From Trabulsiella odontotermitis (GTDB lineage: Bacteria; Pseudomonadota; Gammaproteobacteria; Enterobacterales; Enterobacteriaceae), in assembly GCF_001297775.1 (NCBI RefSeq), contig NZ_LIFX01000005.1:1-64000 (forward strand): DNA of 64,000 bases. The letters are read 5' to 3'. This document shows positions 41,862-52,831 of this stretch, piece after piece (positions within the stretch are counted from its first letter, which is position 1; the number at the start of each line of letters is the position of its first letter). The position numbers and the translations under genes were made by a program. The notes beneath the pieces are model-generated. The model was not told the DNA's origin, did no database searches, and saw only the letters and a program-made list of their open reading frames with translations.

Positions 41862-42794
41862 GTGAAAACACTTACAAGAAAAATCTCCCGTACGGCCATC
41901 ACACTGATACTGGTTATTCTGGCGTTCATGGCTATTTTCCGGGCCTGGGTCTATTACACGGAATCGCCGTGGACGCGTGACGCGCGCTTCAGCGCTGATA
42001 TCGTTGCCATCGCCCCGGATGTTGAAGGTCTCATCACTGAGGTGAATGTTAAAGATAACCAACTGGTGAAGAAAGACCAGGTGCTGTTTGTCATCGACCA
42101 GCCGCGTTATAAAAAAGCGCTGGAAGAGGCCGAAGCGGATGTGGCCTATTACCAGGCGCTGGCCAGTGAAAAACGCCGCGAGGCGGGCCGCCGTAATCAG
42201 TTAGGCATTCAGGCGATGTCGCGCGAAGAGATTGACCAGGCGAATAACGTGCTGCAAACCGTCGAACATCAACTGGCGAAAGCGCAGGCTTCGCGCGATC
42301 TGGCGCGACTGGATCTGGAACGCACCACCATCCGCGCACCCGCGGACGGCTGGGTAACCAACCTTAACGTCTATACCGGTGAGTTTATTACCCGCGGATC
42401 TACGGCGGTGGCGCTGGTGAAAGAAGGGTCATTCTATGTCATGGCCTATATGGAAGAGACCAAACTGGAAGGCGTCCGTCCGGGTTATCGCGCGGAAATC
42501 ACGCCGTTAGGCGGTTCGGTGGTGCTTAAAGGGACGGTGAACAGTGTGGCGGCGGGGGTGACCAACGCCAGCAGCAGCAACGACAGCAAAGGCATGGCGA
42601 CCGTCGACTCTAACCTGGAATGGGTGCGTCTTGCCCAGCGTGTGCCGGTGCGTATTCATCTCGATCAACAGCGCGGCAATCTGTGGCCCGCCGGTACAAC
42701 GGCGACCGTTGTCATTACCGGCACTCAGGATCGCGACGAGCGGCAGATGACGTTTTTCCAGAAACTGGCGCTGCGCCTGCGTGAGTTCGGCTAA
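41862..42794 (+). CDS. aaeA: Aromatic-acid efflux adaptor AaeA
   Basis: A 310-aa periplasmic adaptor of the HlyD/membrane-fusion type. It has an N-terminal anchor helix ([19 protein letters not shown]), the lipoyl half-motif [25 protein letters not shown], a coiled-coil hairpin (about 85-145) and the return half [20 protein letters not shown]. It starts with GTG, 7 nt after aaeX. With AaeB it exports p-hydroxybenzoate. Confidence 0.95.
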   Translation: MKTLTRKISRTAITLILVILAFMAIFRAWVYYTESPWTRDARFSADIVAIAPDVEGLITEVNVKDNQLVKKDQVLFVIDQPRYKKALEEAEADVAYYQALASEKRREAGRRNQLGIQAMSREEIDQANNVLQTVEHQLAKAQASRDLARLDLERTTIRAPADGWVTNLNVYTGEFITRGSTAVALVKEGSFYVMAYMEETKLEGVRPGYRAEITPLGGSVVLKGTVNSVAAGVTNASSSNDSKGMATVDSNLEWVRLAQRVPVRIHLDQQRGNLWPAGTTATVVITGTQDRDERQMTFFQKLALRLREFG

Positions 42795-42799
42795 TCGCG

Positions 42800-44767
42800 A
42801 TGGGCATTTTTTCTATCGCCAGTCAGCATATTCGCTTTGCGCTTAAGCTTGCCTGTGCGATTGTGCTGGCGCTGTTTGTCGGCTTTCACTTCGAGCTGGA
42901 AACACCGCGCTGGGCGGTGCTGACCGCCGCGATTGTCGCGGCAGGCCCGGCCTTTGCCGCCGGTGGCGAACCCTATTCCGGTGCCATCCGTTACCGCGGC
43001 ATGCTGCGTATTATTGGTACTTTTATTGGCTGTATCGCCGCGCTCACCATCATCATTCTGATGATCCGCGCGCCGCTGCTGATGATTCTGGTGTGCTGCG
43101 TGTGGGCGGGTTTCTGTACCTGGCTCTCTTCCCTGGTACGCGTGGAAAACTCCTACGCCTGGGGGCTGGCGGGGTACACCGCGCTTATCATCGTGATCAC
43201 CATTCAGACCGAGCCGCTGTTGACGCCGCAGTTTGCGGTGGAACGCTGCAGCGAGATTGTGATCGGCATTGTTTGTGCGATCGTCGCTGATCTGCTGTTT
43301 TCCCCGCGATCCATTAAACAGGAGATCGACCGGGAGCTTGATGCGTTGCTGGTGGCGCAATATCAGCTAATGCAGTTGTGCATCCGCCACGGCGACAGCG
43401 AAGAGGTGGACAAAGCCTGGAGTGCGCTGGTGCGCCGCGCCCAGGCGATGGAAGGGATGCGCAGCAACCTGCATATGGAATCTTCGCGCTGGGCCAAAGC
43501 CAACCGCCGCCTGAAAGCGCTGAACACCCTTTCGCTGACGCTCATCACGCAGGCCTGTGAAACCTACCTGATTCAGAACACGCGCCCGGAGCTTATCACC
43601 GACACCTGGCGGGAGCTGTTCAGTGCGCCAGTGGAAACGCCGCAGGATGTGCATAAACAGCTCAAACGCATGCGTCGCGTGCTGGTGTGGACGGGCGAAC
43701 ACGACACGCCAGTGACGATTTACAGCTGGATCGGCGCTGCCACGCGCTACCAGTTGCTCAAACGCGGCGTGATCAGCAATGCCAAAATCAGCGTTCGCGA
43801 AGAGGAAATCTTACAGGGCGAGGTGGTGGTGCGCGCGGAATCCGCCGAACGCCATCACGCGATGATCAACTTCTGGCGTACCACGATGTCCTGCGTACTT
43901 GGCACATTGTTCTGGCTGTGGACGGGCTGGACGTCGGGTAGCGGCGCGATGGTCATGATTGCGGTGGTCACGTCGCTGGCGATGCGTCTGCCGAACCCGC
44001 GCATGGTAGCCATCGACTTTATTTACGGTACGCTGGCCGCGCTGCCGTTGGGGGCACTGTTTTTCCTCGTGATTATCCCCTCAACACAGCAAAGCATGTT
44101 GCTGCTCTGCATCAGCCTCGCTGTGCTGGCGTTCTTCATTGGTATTGAAGTGCAGAAGCGTCGGCTGGGTTCGCTGGGAGCGCTGGCGAGTACGATCAAC
44201 ATCATCGTGCTTGATAACCCGATGACCTTTCATTTCAGCCAGTTCCTCGACAGCGCGCTGGGCCAACTGGTGGGCTGTTTCCTGGCGTTTATGGTGATCC
44301 TGCTGATCCGCGATAACTCACAGGCGCGTACCGGACGCGTGCTGCTGAACCAGTTTGTCTCGGCGGCCGTCTCCGCGATGACCACCAACACGGCGCGACG
44401 CAAAGAGAACCGTCTTCCGGCTCTGTATCAACAGCTGTTTTTGCTGCTGAACAAATTCCCCGGCGACCTGGCGAAATTCCGCCTCGCCCTGACGCTGATT
44501 ATCGCGCATCAGCGCCTGCGCGACGCGCCGGTGCCCATTAATGACGATCTCTCCGCTTTTCACCGTCAGTTGCGTCGCACCGCCGACCGGGTGATTACCG
44601 CCAACAACGACGTCAAACGCCGCCGCTGCTTTACACAACTGCTGGAAGAGCTCGACGTCTATCAGGAAAAACTGCGAACCTGGGAAGCGCCACCGCAGGT
44701 GACCGAGCCGGTAAACCGGCTGGTGGGTATGTTGAACAAATACCAGAATGCGCTGACCGATAACTAA
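42800..44767 (+). CDS. aaeB: Aromatic-acid efflux transporter AaeB
   Basis: A 655-aa inner-membrane protein of the fusaric-acid-resistance (FUSC) family. Two similar halves each have about five to six helices (residues about 10-160 and 355-500), separated and followed by cytoplasmic helical domains. The motif [25 protein letters not shown] is typical. It starts 5 nt after the aaeA stop and is closed by a terminator. Confidence 0.95.
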   Translation: MGIFSIASQHIRFALKLACAIVLALFVGFHFELETPRWAVLTAAIVAAGPAFAAGGEPYSGAIRYRGMLRIIGTFIGCIAALTIIILMIRAPLLMILVCCVWAGFCTWLSSLVRVENSYAWGLAGYTALIIVITIQTEPLLTPQFAVERCSEIVIGIVCAIVADLLFSPRSIKQEIDRELDALLVAQYQLMQLCIRHGDSEEVDKAWSALVRRAQAMEGMRSNLHMESSRWAKANRRLKALNTLSLTLITQACETYLIQNTRPELITDTWRELFSAPVETPQDVHKQLKRMRRVLVWTGEHDTPVTIYSWIGAATRYQLLKRGVISNAKISVREEEILQGEVVVRAESAERHHAMINFWRTTMSCVLGTLFWLWTGWTSGSGAMVMIAVVTSLAMRLPNPRMVAIDFIYGTLAALPLGALFFLVIIPSTQQSMLLLCISLAVLAFFIGIEVQKRRLGSLGALASTINIIVLDNPMTFHFSQFLDSALGQLVGCFLAFMVILLIRDNSQARTGRVLLNQFVSAAVSAMTTNTARRKENRLPALYQQLFLLLNKFPGDLAKFRLALTLIIAHQRLRDAPVPINDDLSAFHRQLRRTADRVITANNDVKRRRCFTQLLEELDVYQEKLRTWEAPPQVTEPVNRLVGMLNKYQNALTDN

Positions 44768-44772
44768 CCCCG

Positions 44773-44803
44773 AAAACCGACGCCAGAAGCGTCGGTTTTT
44801 TTG
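44773..44803 (+). terminator. Terminator of aaeXAB
   Basis: ACCGACGC pairs with GCGTCGGT around a CAGAA loop, flanked by AAA before and seven T after. It begins 6 nt after the aaeB stop codon and separates aaeXAB from the dehydrogenase gene. Confidence 0.9.
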
Positions 44804-44850
44804 TGGCTATACTTATTTGTCAGGCAGAACACAACATACCAGGAGGACAA

Positions 44851-46305
44851 ATGACAATACAGGCGCTTCAGGATCACGAGCTGTTCCGGACCGGTTATTT
44901 CGTTGACGGTGTCTGGAAAAACCTCGACACCACCTTTGACGTGGTGAACCCGGCGACCGGAGAAACCCTGGCGAAGGTCGCGAAAGCCGGTAAGAAAGAG
45001 ACCGAAGAGGCCATTGCGGCCGCCAGTAAAGCCTTCCCGGGCTGGCGGGCGAAAACCGCAAAAGAGCGTTCGGAAATACTCAACAAATGGTATCAGTTGA
45101 TCATCGAGAACAAATCCTGGCTTGGCAGGCTAATGACCGCCGAGCAGGGAAAACCGATCAAAGAAGCCGAAGGGGAAGTGGATTACGCCGCCAGTTTTAT
45201 TCAGTGGTTTGCCGAACAGGCGAAACGCGCCAACGGCGAAATTATACCGGCGGTGAAACCCGGTTCGCGCATTCTGGCGACCCGCGAACCGGTCGGCGTG
45301 GTGGCGGCGATCACGCCGTGGAATTTCCCGATGGCGATGTTGACGCGTAAGCTCGGCCCGGCACTGGCCGCAGGGTGTACCGGGGTGATTAAACCGGCGA
45401 ATAACACGCCATTGAGCGCCTTTGCACTACTGCAACTGGCGAAAAAGGCCGGTGTGCCGGACGGGGTACTGAACGCTGTGGCGGGCAATACGCCAGAAAT
45501 CAGTGACGCCATCATGGCGAGCCATGAGGTACGCAAAATCTCCTTCACCGGGTCGACCGCCGTCGGTAAAACGCTGGTACGTAACGCCGCAGAGACGATG
45601 AAGAAAGTGTCGATGGAGCTGGGCGGCAACGCGCCTTACATCGTCTTTGAGGACGCTGACATCGACGCCGCGGTGAAAGGGGCGATCGCCAATAAATTCC
45701 GCAATGCCGGGCAGGTGTGCGTGAGCGTCAACCGCTTCTACATTCATGAAAACGTCTATGACGCGTTTACCCGTCAGCTCGCCGATGCGGTGAATGCGTT
45801 AAAAGTCGGCAACGGCGTGGACGAGGGCGTGGTGGTAGGCCCGTTGATTGAACCGTCGGCCGTTGAAAAAGTGAAAGAGCACGTTGCCGACGCGGTAGAA
45901 AAAGGCGCCCGCGTGCTGGCCGGTGGCAAACCGCACGCACTGGGCGGGAATTTCTGGCAGCCAACCGTGCTGGGTGAGTGCAGCGACAACATGAAGCTGG
46001 CGCAGGAAGAAACCTTCGGGCCCGTCGCCGCCTGTTTCCGTTTTACCACCGAGGATGAAGTCATTCAGCGGGCGAATAACACGCCGTTTGGTCTGGCGGC
46101 CTACTTCTACACGCAAAATCTGCAACGCGTCTTCCGCGTTTCTCAGGCGCTGGAAAGCGGCATGATCGGCATCAACGAATGCTCCGTCTCGACAGAGCTT
46201 GGTCCGTTCGGCGGCGTGAAGGAGTCCGGTCTGGGTCGTGAAGGCTCCGTGCTGGGGCTGGAGGAGTTTCTGGAAGTGAAAACCCTGCACCTTGGGGGAT
46301 TGTAA
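44851..46305 (+). CDS. NAD(P)-dependent aldehyde dehydrogenase (succinate-semialdehyde dehydrogenase-like)
   Basis: A 484-aa aldehyde dehydrogenase nearest to GabD/Sad-type succinate-semialdehyde dehydrogenases. Seen are TPWNFP (155-160), FTGSTAVGK (232-240), the general base Glu256 in MELGGN and the catalytic Cys290 in GQVCVSVNR. The cofactor loop reads KPANNTP where KPA(E/S)xTP is usual. ATG at 44851 lies 4 nt after a strong AGGAGG. It is not present at this place in E. coli K-12. It follows the aaeB terminator and precedes yhcO, apparently with its own promoter. The true aldehyde is unknown. Confidence 0.85.
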   Translation: MTIQALQDHELFRTGYFVDGVWKNLDTTFDVVNPATGETLAKVAKAGKKETEEAIAAASKAFPGWRAKTAKERSEILNKWYQLIIENKSWLGRLMTAEQGKPIKEAEGEVDYAASFIQWFAEQAKRANGEIIPAVKPGSRILATREPVGVVAAITPWNFPMAMLTRKLGPALAAGCTGVIKPANNTPLSAFALLQLAKKAGVPDGVLNAVAGNTPEISDAIMASHEVRKISFTGSTAVGKTLVRNAAETMKKVSMELGGNAPYIVFEDADIDAAVKGAIANKFRNAGQVCVSVNRFYIHENVYDAFTRQLADAVNALKVGNGVDEGVVVGPLIEPSAVEKVKEHVADAVEKGARVLAGGKPHALGGNFWQPTVLGECSDNMKLAQEETFGPVAACFRFTTEDEVIQRANNTPFGLAAYFYTQNLQRVFRVSQALESGMIGINECSVSTELGPFGGVKESGLGREGSVLGLEEFLEVKTLHLGGL

Positions 46306-46317
46306 GCGAGTAAGGAA

Positions 46318-46339
46318 ACGGGTGGCGCTCGCCACCCGT
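46318..46339 (+). other. Hairpin between dehydrogenase gene and yhcO
   Basis: A perfect 9-bp stem (46318-46326 with 46331-46339) with loop GCTC lies 12 nt after the dehydrogenase stop codon and 18 nt before yhcO. No T run follows, so it is not a standard terminator. It may protect or process the mRNA. Confidence 0.45.
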
Positions 46340-46357
46340 CCGGGATGGGGCGCAGGC

Positions 46358-46630
46358 ATGAAAATCTACACCTTTGATTTTGACGAAATCGAAACCATGG
46401 ATGATTTTTATCAGCAATTCCGCCACGTTTTCGCCCTGGGGCGTGAACAGGTCAACGATCTGGATTCGCTGTGGGATGTGGTGACGGGAAGCGTATTGCC
46501 ACTGCCGCTGGAGATTGAGTTCTCCCATCTCAGCGACGTTCAGCGCCGACGGTTTGGCGCACTGATCCTGCTGTTTGATGAAGCCGAAGAGGAGTCGGAA
46601 GGGCAGTTGCGCTTTAACGTTCAGCTATAA
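46358..46630 (+). CDS. yhcO: Barstar-family protein YhcO
   Basis: A 90-aa protein of the barstar (ribonuclease inhibitor) fold. The start [21 protein letters not shown] at 46358 aligns with E. coli YhcO; the frame is open upstream into the preceding gene. Acidic helices ([18 protein letters not shown]) are typical of the family. No barnase-like nuclease gene is nearby, so any partner is elsewhere. Its role in enterobacteria is not established. Confidence 0.88.
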   Translation: MKIYTFDFDEIETMDDFYQQFRHVFALGREQVNDLDSLWDVVTGSVLPLPLEIEFSHLSDVQRRRFGALILLFDEAEEESEGQLRFNVQL

Positions 46631-46654
46631 AAAAAGCCCCCGGCGAGCGGGGGC
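46629..46654 (-). terminator. Terminator of the yhcN-like gene
   Basis: On the minus strand GCCCCC pairs with GGGGGC (46649-46654 with 46636-46641) and runs into TTTTTTT. It lies 26 nt past the stop codon at 46681 and abuts the yhcO stop. A second short stem (46657-46662 with 46669-46674) lies between. Confidence 0.82.
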
Positions 46655-46680
46655 AAGTCGTCGGACAAGACGACGAGGGT

Positions 46681-46947
46681 TTATTTGTACAGTTCTGCCG
46701 TTGCGTGCCAGCTGGCATCAGAACGGGCTTCAATAATGCGGTAGGCGGATGCGCCTTCTTTTGCTGCTTTCGCGTCCAGTGCCTGGCGCATATCCATCGG
46801 GGCGCTACCAATCTGAGCAACAGAAATGGTGCCCATCGGCTGCAGATTGCGGGCCTGGTCAGCGCTGACCTGATGTACCGCGGCGCTGGCACCGAAAGAA
46901 AGAACAGAAGCTAAACCAAGGGATGCGATGATCATTGCGCGTTTCAT
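46681..46947 (-). CDS. YhcN-like periplasmic protein (DUF1471), copy 1
   Basis: An 88-aa secreted protein with a signal peptide (MIIASLGLASVLSFGASA, cleavage about residue 22). The DUF1471/YhcN domain shows MGTISVAQIGSAPMDM and ends in SWHATAELYK. It is a paralogue of the next gene at 47056-47319: the last eight residues are identical and the core is similar. E. coli K-12 has only one gene here. DUF1471 proteins are linked with acid, peroxide and envelope stress and with biofilm; no individual role is known for this copy. Confidence 0.85.
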   Translation of the reverse strand: MKRAMIIASLGLASVLSFGASAAVHQVSADQARNLQPMGTISVAQIGSAPMDMRQALDAKAAKEGASAYRIIEARSDASWHATAELYK

Positions 46948-47055
46948 ACTCTTTTTACTCCATAAAATTGGGTCGAATCAGCGGCGAGAAGGGTTAAACT
47001 GCTTTTTTTATGCCTGGTGGCCGCTGACGAATAACAGATCGGATATTGTCAGAAC

Positions 47056-47319
47056 TTATTTGTACAGTTCTGCAGTGGCGTGCCACTGGTCGCCGTTATG
47101 GGCTTCAATCACACGGTAGGATGTTGCACCCTGCTCATCGGCTTTTTTGCTCAGCATGGCGTTCATGTCCATCGGAGAAGACGCGATGGCGCCAACGGAA
47201 ACGGTGCCGATAGACTGACGGTTTTGTGCCTGTTCGCTGGTGATGGAATCGGCAGCGAAAGCGCCAAAAGAGAGCGCGGACAGGAGACTCAGGACTGCAA
47301 CAGTGCTGGTAGTTTTCAT
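47056..47319 (-). CDS. yhcN: Stress-response periplasmic protein YhcN
   Basis: An 87-aa secreted protein with a signal peptide (VAVLSLLSALSFGAFA, cleavage about residue 22) and the DUF1471 domain (IGTVSVGAIASSPMDMNAML ... QWHATAELYK). It is closer to E. coli YhcN in length and N-terminus than the neighbouring copy. E. coli YhcN is reported in the response to cytoplasmic acid and hydrogen peroxide. It lies 108 nt upstream of the second copy in the same direction. Confidence 0.9.
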   Translation of the reverse strand: MKTTSTVAVLSLLSALSFGAFAADSITSEQAQNRQSIGTVSVGAIASSPMDMNAMLSKKADEQGATSYRVIEAHNGDQWHATAELYK

Positions 47320-47686
47320 GATTTTTACCTCGTCGAATATTTTCGTGGGGCCCTCATTTCGTGACCCTCATCACAAAATCAAGTATACACTCGTCACGGA
47401 AAAAATTAATACCCTGCTAATGGTTTACTGCCTGATTACTCGCTAAGGGAATGATTTTTTATAACGTGAAGGAATTAAAAAAGGGAAATGAGAACCCTTT
47501 ATCTTAATGAACGATAAGAAAATCATATAGATAACTGGATTTAACGATTTGTGCGTTAGTATTCGCTGGGTGAATGGTTTTGACTGGTGAATCGCACTAT
47601 TTGTTAAAGTAAAAGCGAGATTTGTTGCGTTTACGTTGCGGCGGGAAAGGGTAACCCTCTGGACGACTGCCAGAGGGCGCAGCGGA
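47320..47686. other. Intergenic region yhcN-argR
   Basis: A 367-nt AT-rich gap. The left part should carry the yhcN promoter. The right part has an inverted repeat CCCTCTGG (47655-47662) with CCAGAGGG (47670-47677) about 10 nt after the argR stop. This is a weak terminator candidate, since only TTACCCTTTCC follows on the minus strand. No gene was seen. Confidence 0.5.
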
Positions 47687-48160
<474 letters not shown>

Positions 48161-48189
48161 TCACCCGTATCATGGCGGAGAAAACAACA

Positions 48190-48221
48190 TTATTATGCAT
48201 TTGAATGAATTTTTATGCAAA
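48190..48221 (-). promoter_or_regulatory. ARG-box-like operator of argR
   Basis: TGAAT-TTTT-ATGCA (48206-48219) fits the ARG box TGAAT-N4-ATTCA with two mismatches, and TTATGCATTTGAAT beside it forms a weaker second half. The site lies 35-65 bp before argR, where ArgR is known to repress its own gene in E. coli. Confidence 0.6.
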
Positions 48222-49496
<1,275 letters not shown>

Positions 49497-49510
49497 GGTT
49501 TCGCGAATGC

Positions 49511-49544
49511 AAAAACCGGAGCTTCATTAAGCTCCGGTTTTTTT
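49511..49544 (+). terminator. Terminator between mdh and degS (bidirectional)
   Basis: CCGGAGCTT pairs with AAGCTCCGG around CATT, with A5 before and T7 after. It stops mdh rightward and, read on the other strand, lies 7 nt after the degS stop codon. Confidence 0.92.
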
Positions 49545-49551
49545 ATGGCTG

Positions 49552-50622
49552 TCAGTTGGTGGCGGGGTATTCCTGCACCGTCACAGACAGGGTGATTTTC
49601 TTATCATCACGCATCACCACCACTGCGATTTCTGAACCCGGGCGAATTTCCGCCACCTGATCCATCGTCTCCAGCGCGGAGATAGCCGGTTTACCGTTCA
49701 CCGACGTGATGACGTCGTTAACCTGAATGCCTGCCAGCGCCGCCGGGCCGCCAGGCGCCACTTCGTTGACCACAATTCCCTGAAGCTGATCGATCCCACC
49801 GCCGCTTTGTGCGTGCAGTGGCGTAATTTCGCGCCCGCCAATGCCAATGTATCCACGGATAACGCGGCCATCGCGGATCAACTTATCCATGATTTTGGTA
49901 GCGAGCTGGAAAGGAATGGCGAAACCGATCCCTTCCGGCGTTTCTCCGTCGTTGCTCTTATCGAAGGAGAGGGTGTTAATCCCCATCAGTTCGCCCAGCG
50001 AATTCACCAGCGCGCCGCCGGAGTTGCCGTGGTTGATGGAAGCATCGGTTTGCAGGAAGTTCTGCCGCCCGGTGGGGTTCAGACCGATACGACCGGTAGC
50101 GCTGATGATCCCCTGGGTGATGGTCTGCCCGAGGTTGTACGGGTTACCGATCGCCAGTACCACATCGCCAATGTGGGGAATACGTTTCGGATTGATGGGG
50201 ATAATCGGCAAACCGCCCGTCGCGTTGATTTTGAGCACCGCCAGGTCGGTCAGCGTGTCGGAACCGACCAGCAGCGCCTCGAAAACCCGTCCATCCTGCA
50301 GGGCGACGATGATCTGGTCGGCATCGTTGATCACATGCTTGTTGGTAATGATATAGCCGCGCTCATCCATAATGACGCCGGAGCCGAGCGTGCGGATCTC
50401 CAGTTGATTATTGGTATTGCTGTTGAGTCCACGGTTATAGACGTTAACGACCGCAGGCGCAGCGCGTCGCACCGCCTGATTGTAACTGGTGGGTGATTCA
50501 TCCGCGCTGTCGAAACTGGCGGTGGTTTGGGTACCAATCTGACGCAAAGACGGCATGGCGGCTAACAAAATGCCACCAACAATCAAACCGATCGCGGTCG
50601 AACGTATGAGCTTTACAAGCAT
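49552..50622 (-). CDS. degS: Inner-membrane stress protease DegS
   Basis: A 356-aa serine protease that senses misfolded porins with its PDZ domain and cuts RseA, releasing sigma-E. It has one N-terminal helix (about 5-25), then the trypsin-like domain with catalytic triad His96, Asp126 and Ser201 (GNSGGA), and one PDZ domain (about 255-350). The start at 50622 aligns with E. coli MFVKLLRS; an upstream in-frame ATG adds 14 residues without resemblance. It lies downstream of degQ. Confidence 0.96.
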   Translation of the reverse strand: MLVKLIRSTAIGLIVGGILLAAMPSLRQIGTQTTASFDSADESPTSYNQAVRRAAPAVVNVYNRGLNSNTNNQLEIRTLGSGVIMDERGYIITNKHVINDADQIIVALQDGRVFEALLVGSDTLTDLAVLKINATGGLPIIPINPKRIPHIGDVVLAIGNPYNLGQTITQGIISATGRIGLNPTGRQNFLQTDASINHGNSGGALVNSLGELMGINTLSFDKSNDGETPEGIGFAIPFQLATKIMDKLIRDGRVIRGYIGIGGREITPLHAQSGGGIDQLQGIVVNEVAPGGPAALAGIQVNDVITSVNGKPAISALETMDQVAEIRPGSEIAVVVMRDDKKITLSVTVQEYPATN

Positions 50623-50670
50623 GATGCTGATATCACTGGTGAGTAAACAGCCGAAGCATAACACGAGTTA

Positions 50671-50701
50671 TCCGGACATCACACGCCATGTGACATCCGG
50701 A
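50671..50701 (-). other. Hairpin with 9-bp direct repeats between degQ and degS
   Basis: ATCCGGACA occurs twice (50670-50678 and 50695-50703) around TCACA-CGCCA-TGTGA. Because TCCGGA is self-complementary, the segment can fold into a two-part stem. No T run follows on the minus strand, so it is a weak terminator or an mRNA-stabilising stem in the degQ-degS gap. Confidence 0.45.
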
Positions 50702-50710
50702 CAGGTTCGC

Positions 50711-52078
50711 TTAACGCAGCAGCAGATAGATGCTTTCGTTACCTCGCACCACATTCAGCGCAATAACGGACGGTTTCGCTTCCAGCACTTTGCGCATTTC
50801 GGCAATCGAGCGCACGCGTTCGCGGTTGATGCTGATGATGACGTCATCTTTATGCAGACCGACCTGTGCGGCGGCGCTGCCTTTCTCGATGCTGTCGATA
50901 ACAATCCCTTTGCTGCCGTCTTTCAGTTGCCCGTCGCTAAGCGAGGCACCCTGCAATGCGGGCGAAATCTGTTCCGCGCTGGCGGTTGAAGACGTACTCT
51001 TATCGAGCGTCACTTCGACGTCCAGCGCTTTGCCGTCACGCAACAGGCCCAGCTTCACTTTGGTGCCCGGTTCGGTGGTGGCGATGCGTGAACGCAACTC
51101 CGCGAAGCTACTGAGCGGCTTGCCGTTGAGGCTGACAATCACATCGCCGGACTTAATGCCCGCTTTTGCCGAGCCGGAATTGGGCAACACTTCACTGACG
51201 AAGGCCCCGCGCTGCACGTCGAGCTTAAAGGCTTTCGCAATGTCGGCGCTCATTTCAGTGCCTTTGATCCCCAGCAGACCGCGTTTGATTTCACCAAACT
51301 GAATCAGCTGCTGAGAGAGCGTACGCGCCATATTGCTGGGGATGGCGAAACCGATGCCGACGCTGCCGCCAGCAGGGGCGAGGATTGCGGTGTTAATACC
51401 GATCAGTTCGCCGTTCAGGTTGAGCAGCGCGCCGCCGGAGTTACCACGGTTAATGGAAGCATCGGTCTGGATAAAGTTTTCCAGCCCTTCGAGATTCAGC
51501 CCGCTACGCCCCAGCGCGGAGACAATCCCCGAGGTGGCGGTTTGCCCGAGGCCGAACGGGTTACCGACGGCGACGACGAAATCGCCGACGCGCAGCTTGT
51601 CGGAATCGGCAATGGCAATTTGGGTCAGGTTGCTGGGGTTTTGCAACTGCAACAGAGCAATGTCGCTCTGGTCGTCGCTGCCGATAAGCTTCGCTTCAAA
51701 CTCACGGCCATCGTTCAACTGGACGCTGATTTTCTGCGCCTGGCTGACGACGTGGTTGTTGGTCAGCACGTAGCCTTTCGCCGCATTAATGATGACGCCG
51801 GAACCGAGGCCTTCAAACGGCTGAGCCTGCTCATCGGGCCCCTGCTCGCCAAAGAATTTTTTCAGCTCTTCGGGCACCTGCTGGCTCTGCATTGCAGTGC
51901 CTTCCACCTGGACACTGACCACGGCGGGCAGGACTTTTTCCAGCATCGGCGCGAGGCTGGGCAGTGTACCCTGGCCTGGCACCGCAGTAGGTAGTGACGC
52001 CGCTGCGGACTGGATCGCAGAGAGAGATAATCCGACGCTTAACGCTAACGCACTCAACAGCAAAGTAGATTTCTTCAT
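50711..52078 (-). CDS. degQ: Periplasmic serine endoprotease DegQ
   Basis: A 455-aa HtrA-family protease and chaperone of the periplasm. The signal peptide is cleaved after ASA-type residues near 27. The protease domain has His109, Asp139 and Ser214 (RGNSGGA), and two PDZ domains follow (about 255-345 and 365-450). The LA loop is shorter than in DegP and lacks its cysteines. Length equals E. coli DegQ. Confidence 0.97.
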   Translation of the reverse strand: MKKSTLLLSALALSVGLSLSAIQSAAASLPTAVPGQGTLPSLAPMLEKVLPAVVSVQVEGTAMQSQQVPEELKKFFGEQGPDEQAQPFEGLGSGVIINAAKGYVLTNNHVVSQAQKISVQLNDGREFEAKLIGSDDQSDIALLQLQNPSNLTQIAIADSDKLRVGDFVVAVGNPFGLGQTATSGIVSALGRSGLNLEGLENFIQTDASINRGNSGGALLNLNGELIGINTAILAPAGGSVGIGFAIPSNMARTLSQQLIQFGEIKRGLLGIKGTEMSADIAKAFKLDVQRGAFVSEVLPNSGSAKAGIKSGDVIVSLNGKPLSSFAELRSRIATTEPGTKVKLGLLRDGKALDVEVTLDKSTSSTASAEQISPALQGASLSDGQLKDGSKGIVIDSIEKGSAAAQVGLHKDDVIISINRERVRSIAEMRKVLEAKPSVIALNVVRGNESIYLLLR

Positions 52079-52248
52079 TGATGCTGGCTCTCGTAACCTG
52101 ATGGGTAAGAAAAAGATCCCGAAACAGACCGATGTTATTGAATTTTCAATCAGCTAACAATGCGGATAATGATTAAATAATAGCTGGGGCAAGGAAGAAG
52201 GGACGGGCGCAACGGCAGCGCCCGTAAAAAATAATAGCGATTGTGCGA

Positions 52249-52647
52249 TCAGTCGCGTTTTGCGCCACTGCGCAGCAGACCGGACGCGCCTTCGGAATAG
52301 TCACGAGGCATCTGCACCGGCGCCTGATCATTGCTGGCTTCAGATTCCGCCAGACGGCTGCGGAACGGGTTGGCTTCTGCCGCCATCTCCGGCAGCAGAC
52401 TGCTGGAGCTTTTCGCCATGTGCTGGTATAGCTGACGGTAGTCGTGTGCCATGTTATCGAGCAGCTCTGCGCTACGGGCAAAGTGGCTCACTAACTCTTC
52501 ACGATACTCATCCAGCTCTGCTTTGTTCTTTTCCAGTTCGTACTGCAGGGCCTGCTGCTGGCGTAACTTGCGGTTACCAAAACGCATGGCGACAGCACCG
52601 ATAATAATGCCGACAACTAAGCCAATTAGCGCATATTCCCAGGTCAT
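52249..52647 (-). CDS. zapG: Cell-division/envelope protein ZapG (YhcB)
   Basis: A 132-aa inner-membrane protein of the DUF1043 family. An N-terminal helix (YALIGLVVGIIIGAVAMRF) is followed by a cytoplasmic coiled coil (about 27-75) and a disordered tail. E. coli YhcB takes part in coordination of envelope growth and division. It is divergent from zapE. A GC-rich inverted repeat at 52202-52225 lies downstream but has no T run. Confidence 0.93.
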   Translation of the reverse strand: MTWEYALIGLVVGIIIGAVAMRFGNRKLRQQQALQYELEKNKAELDEYREELVSHFARSAELLDNMAHDYRQLYQHMAKSSSSLLPEMAAEANPFRSRLAESEASNDQAPVQMPRDYSEGASGLLRSGAKRD

Positions 52648-52831
52648 GAACTTCTCCCGTTGTTTTGTGGTTCCGTAGGGTGTTGGCCGTGAGGCGACTC
52701 CGATAGTGCCACTATAACCGCTATTCGCCAGGAAGTGGAATCCTGGCGTATCATCGCGTAGTGTAGAACCGCCTCTTTATACGTCAATCGTGAACTGCGG
52801 CATCGCGCTTTTCAAGGAATAACAATAACTC

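Noticed and set aside
46358..46947. yhcO with the neighbouring small gene as a toxin-antitoxin pair
   Set aside because: The neighbour is a secreted DUF1471 protein on the opposite strand, not a nuclease; the two converge and have separate terminators.
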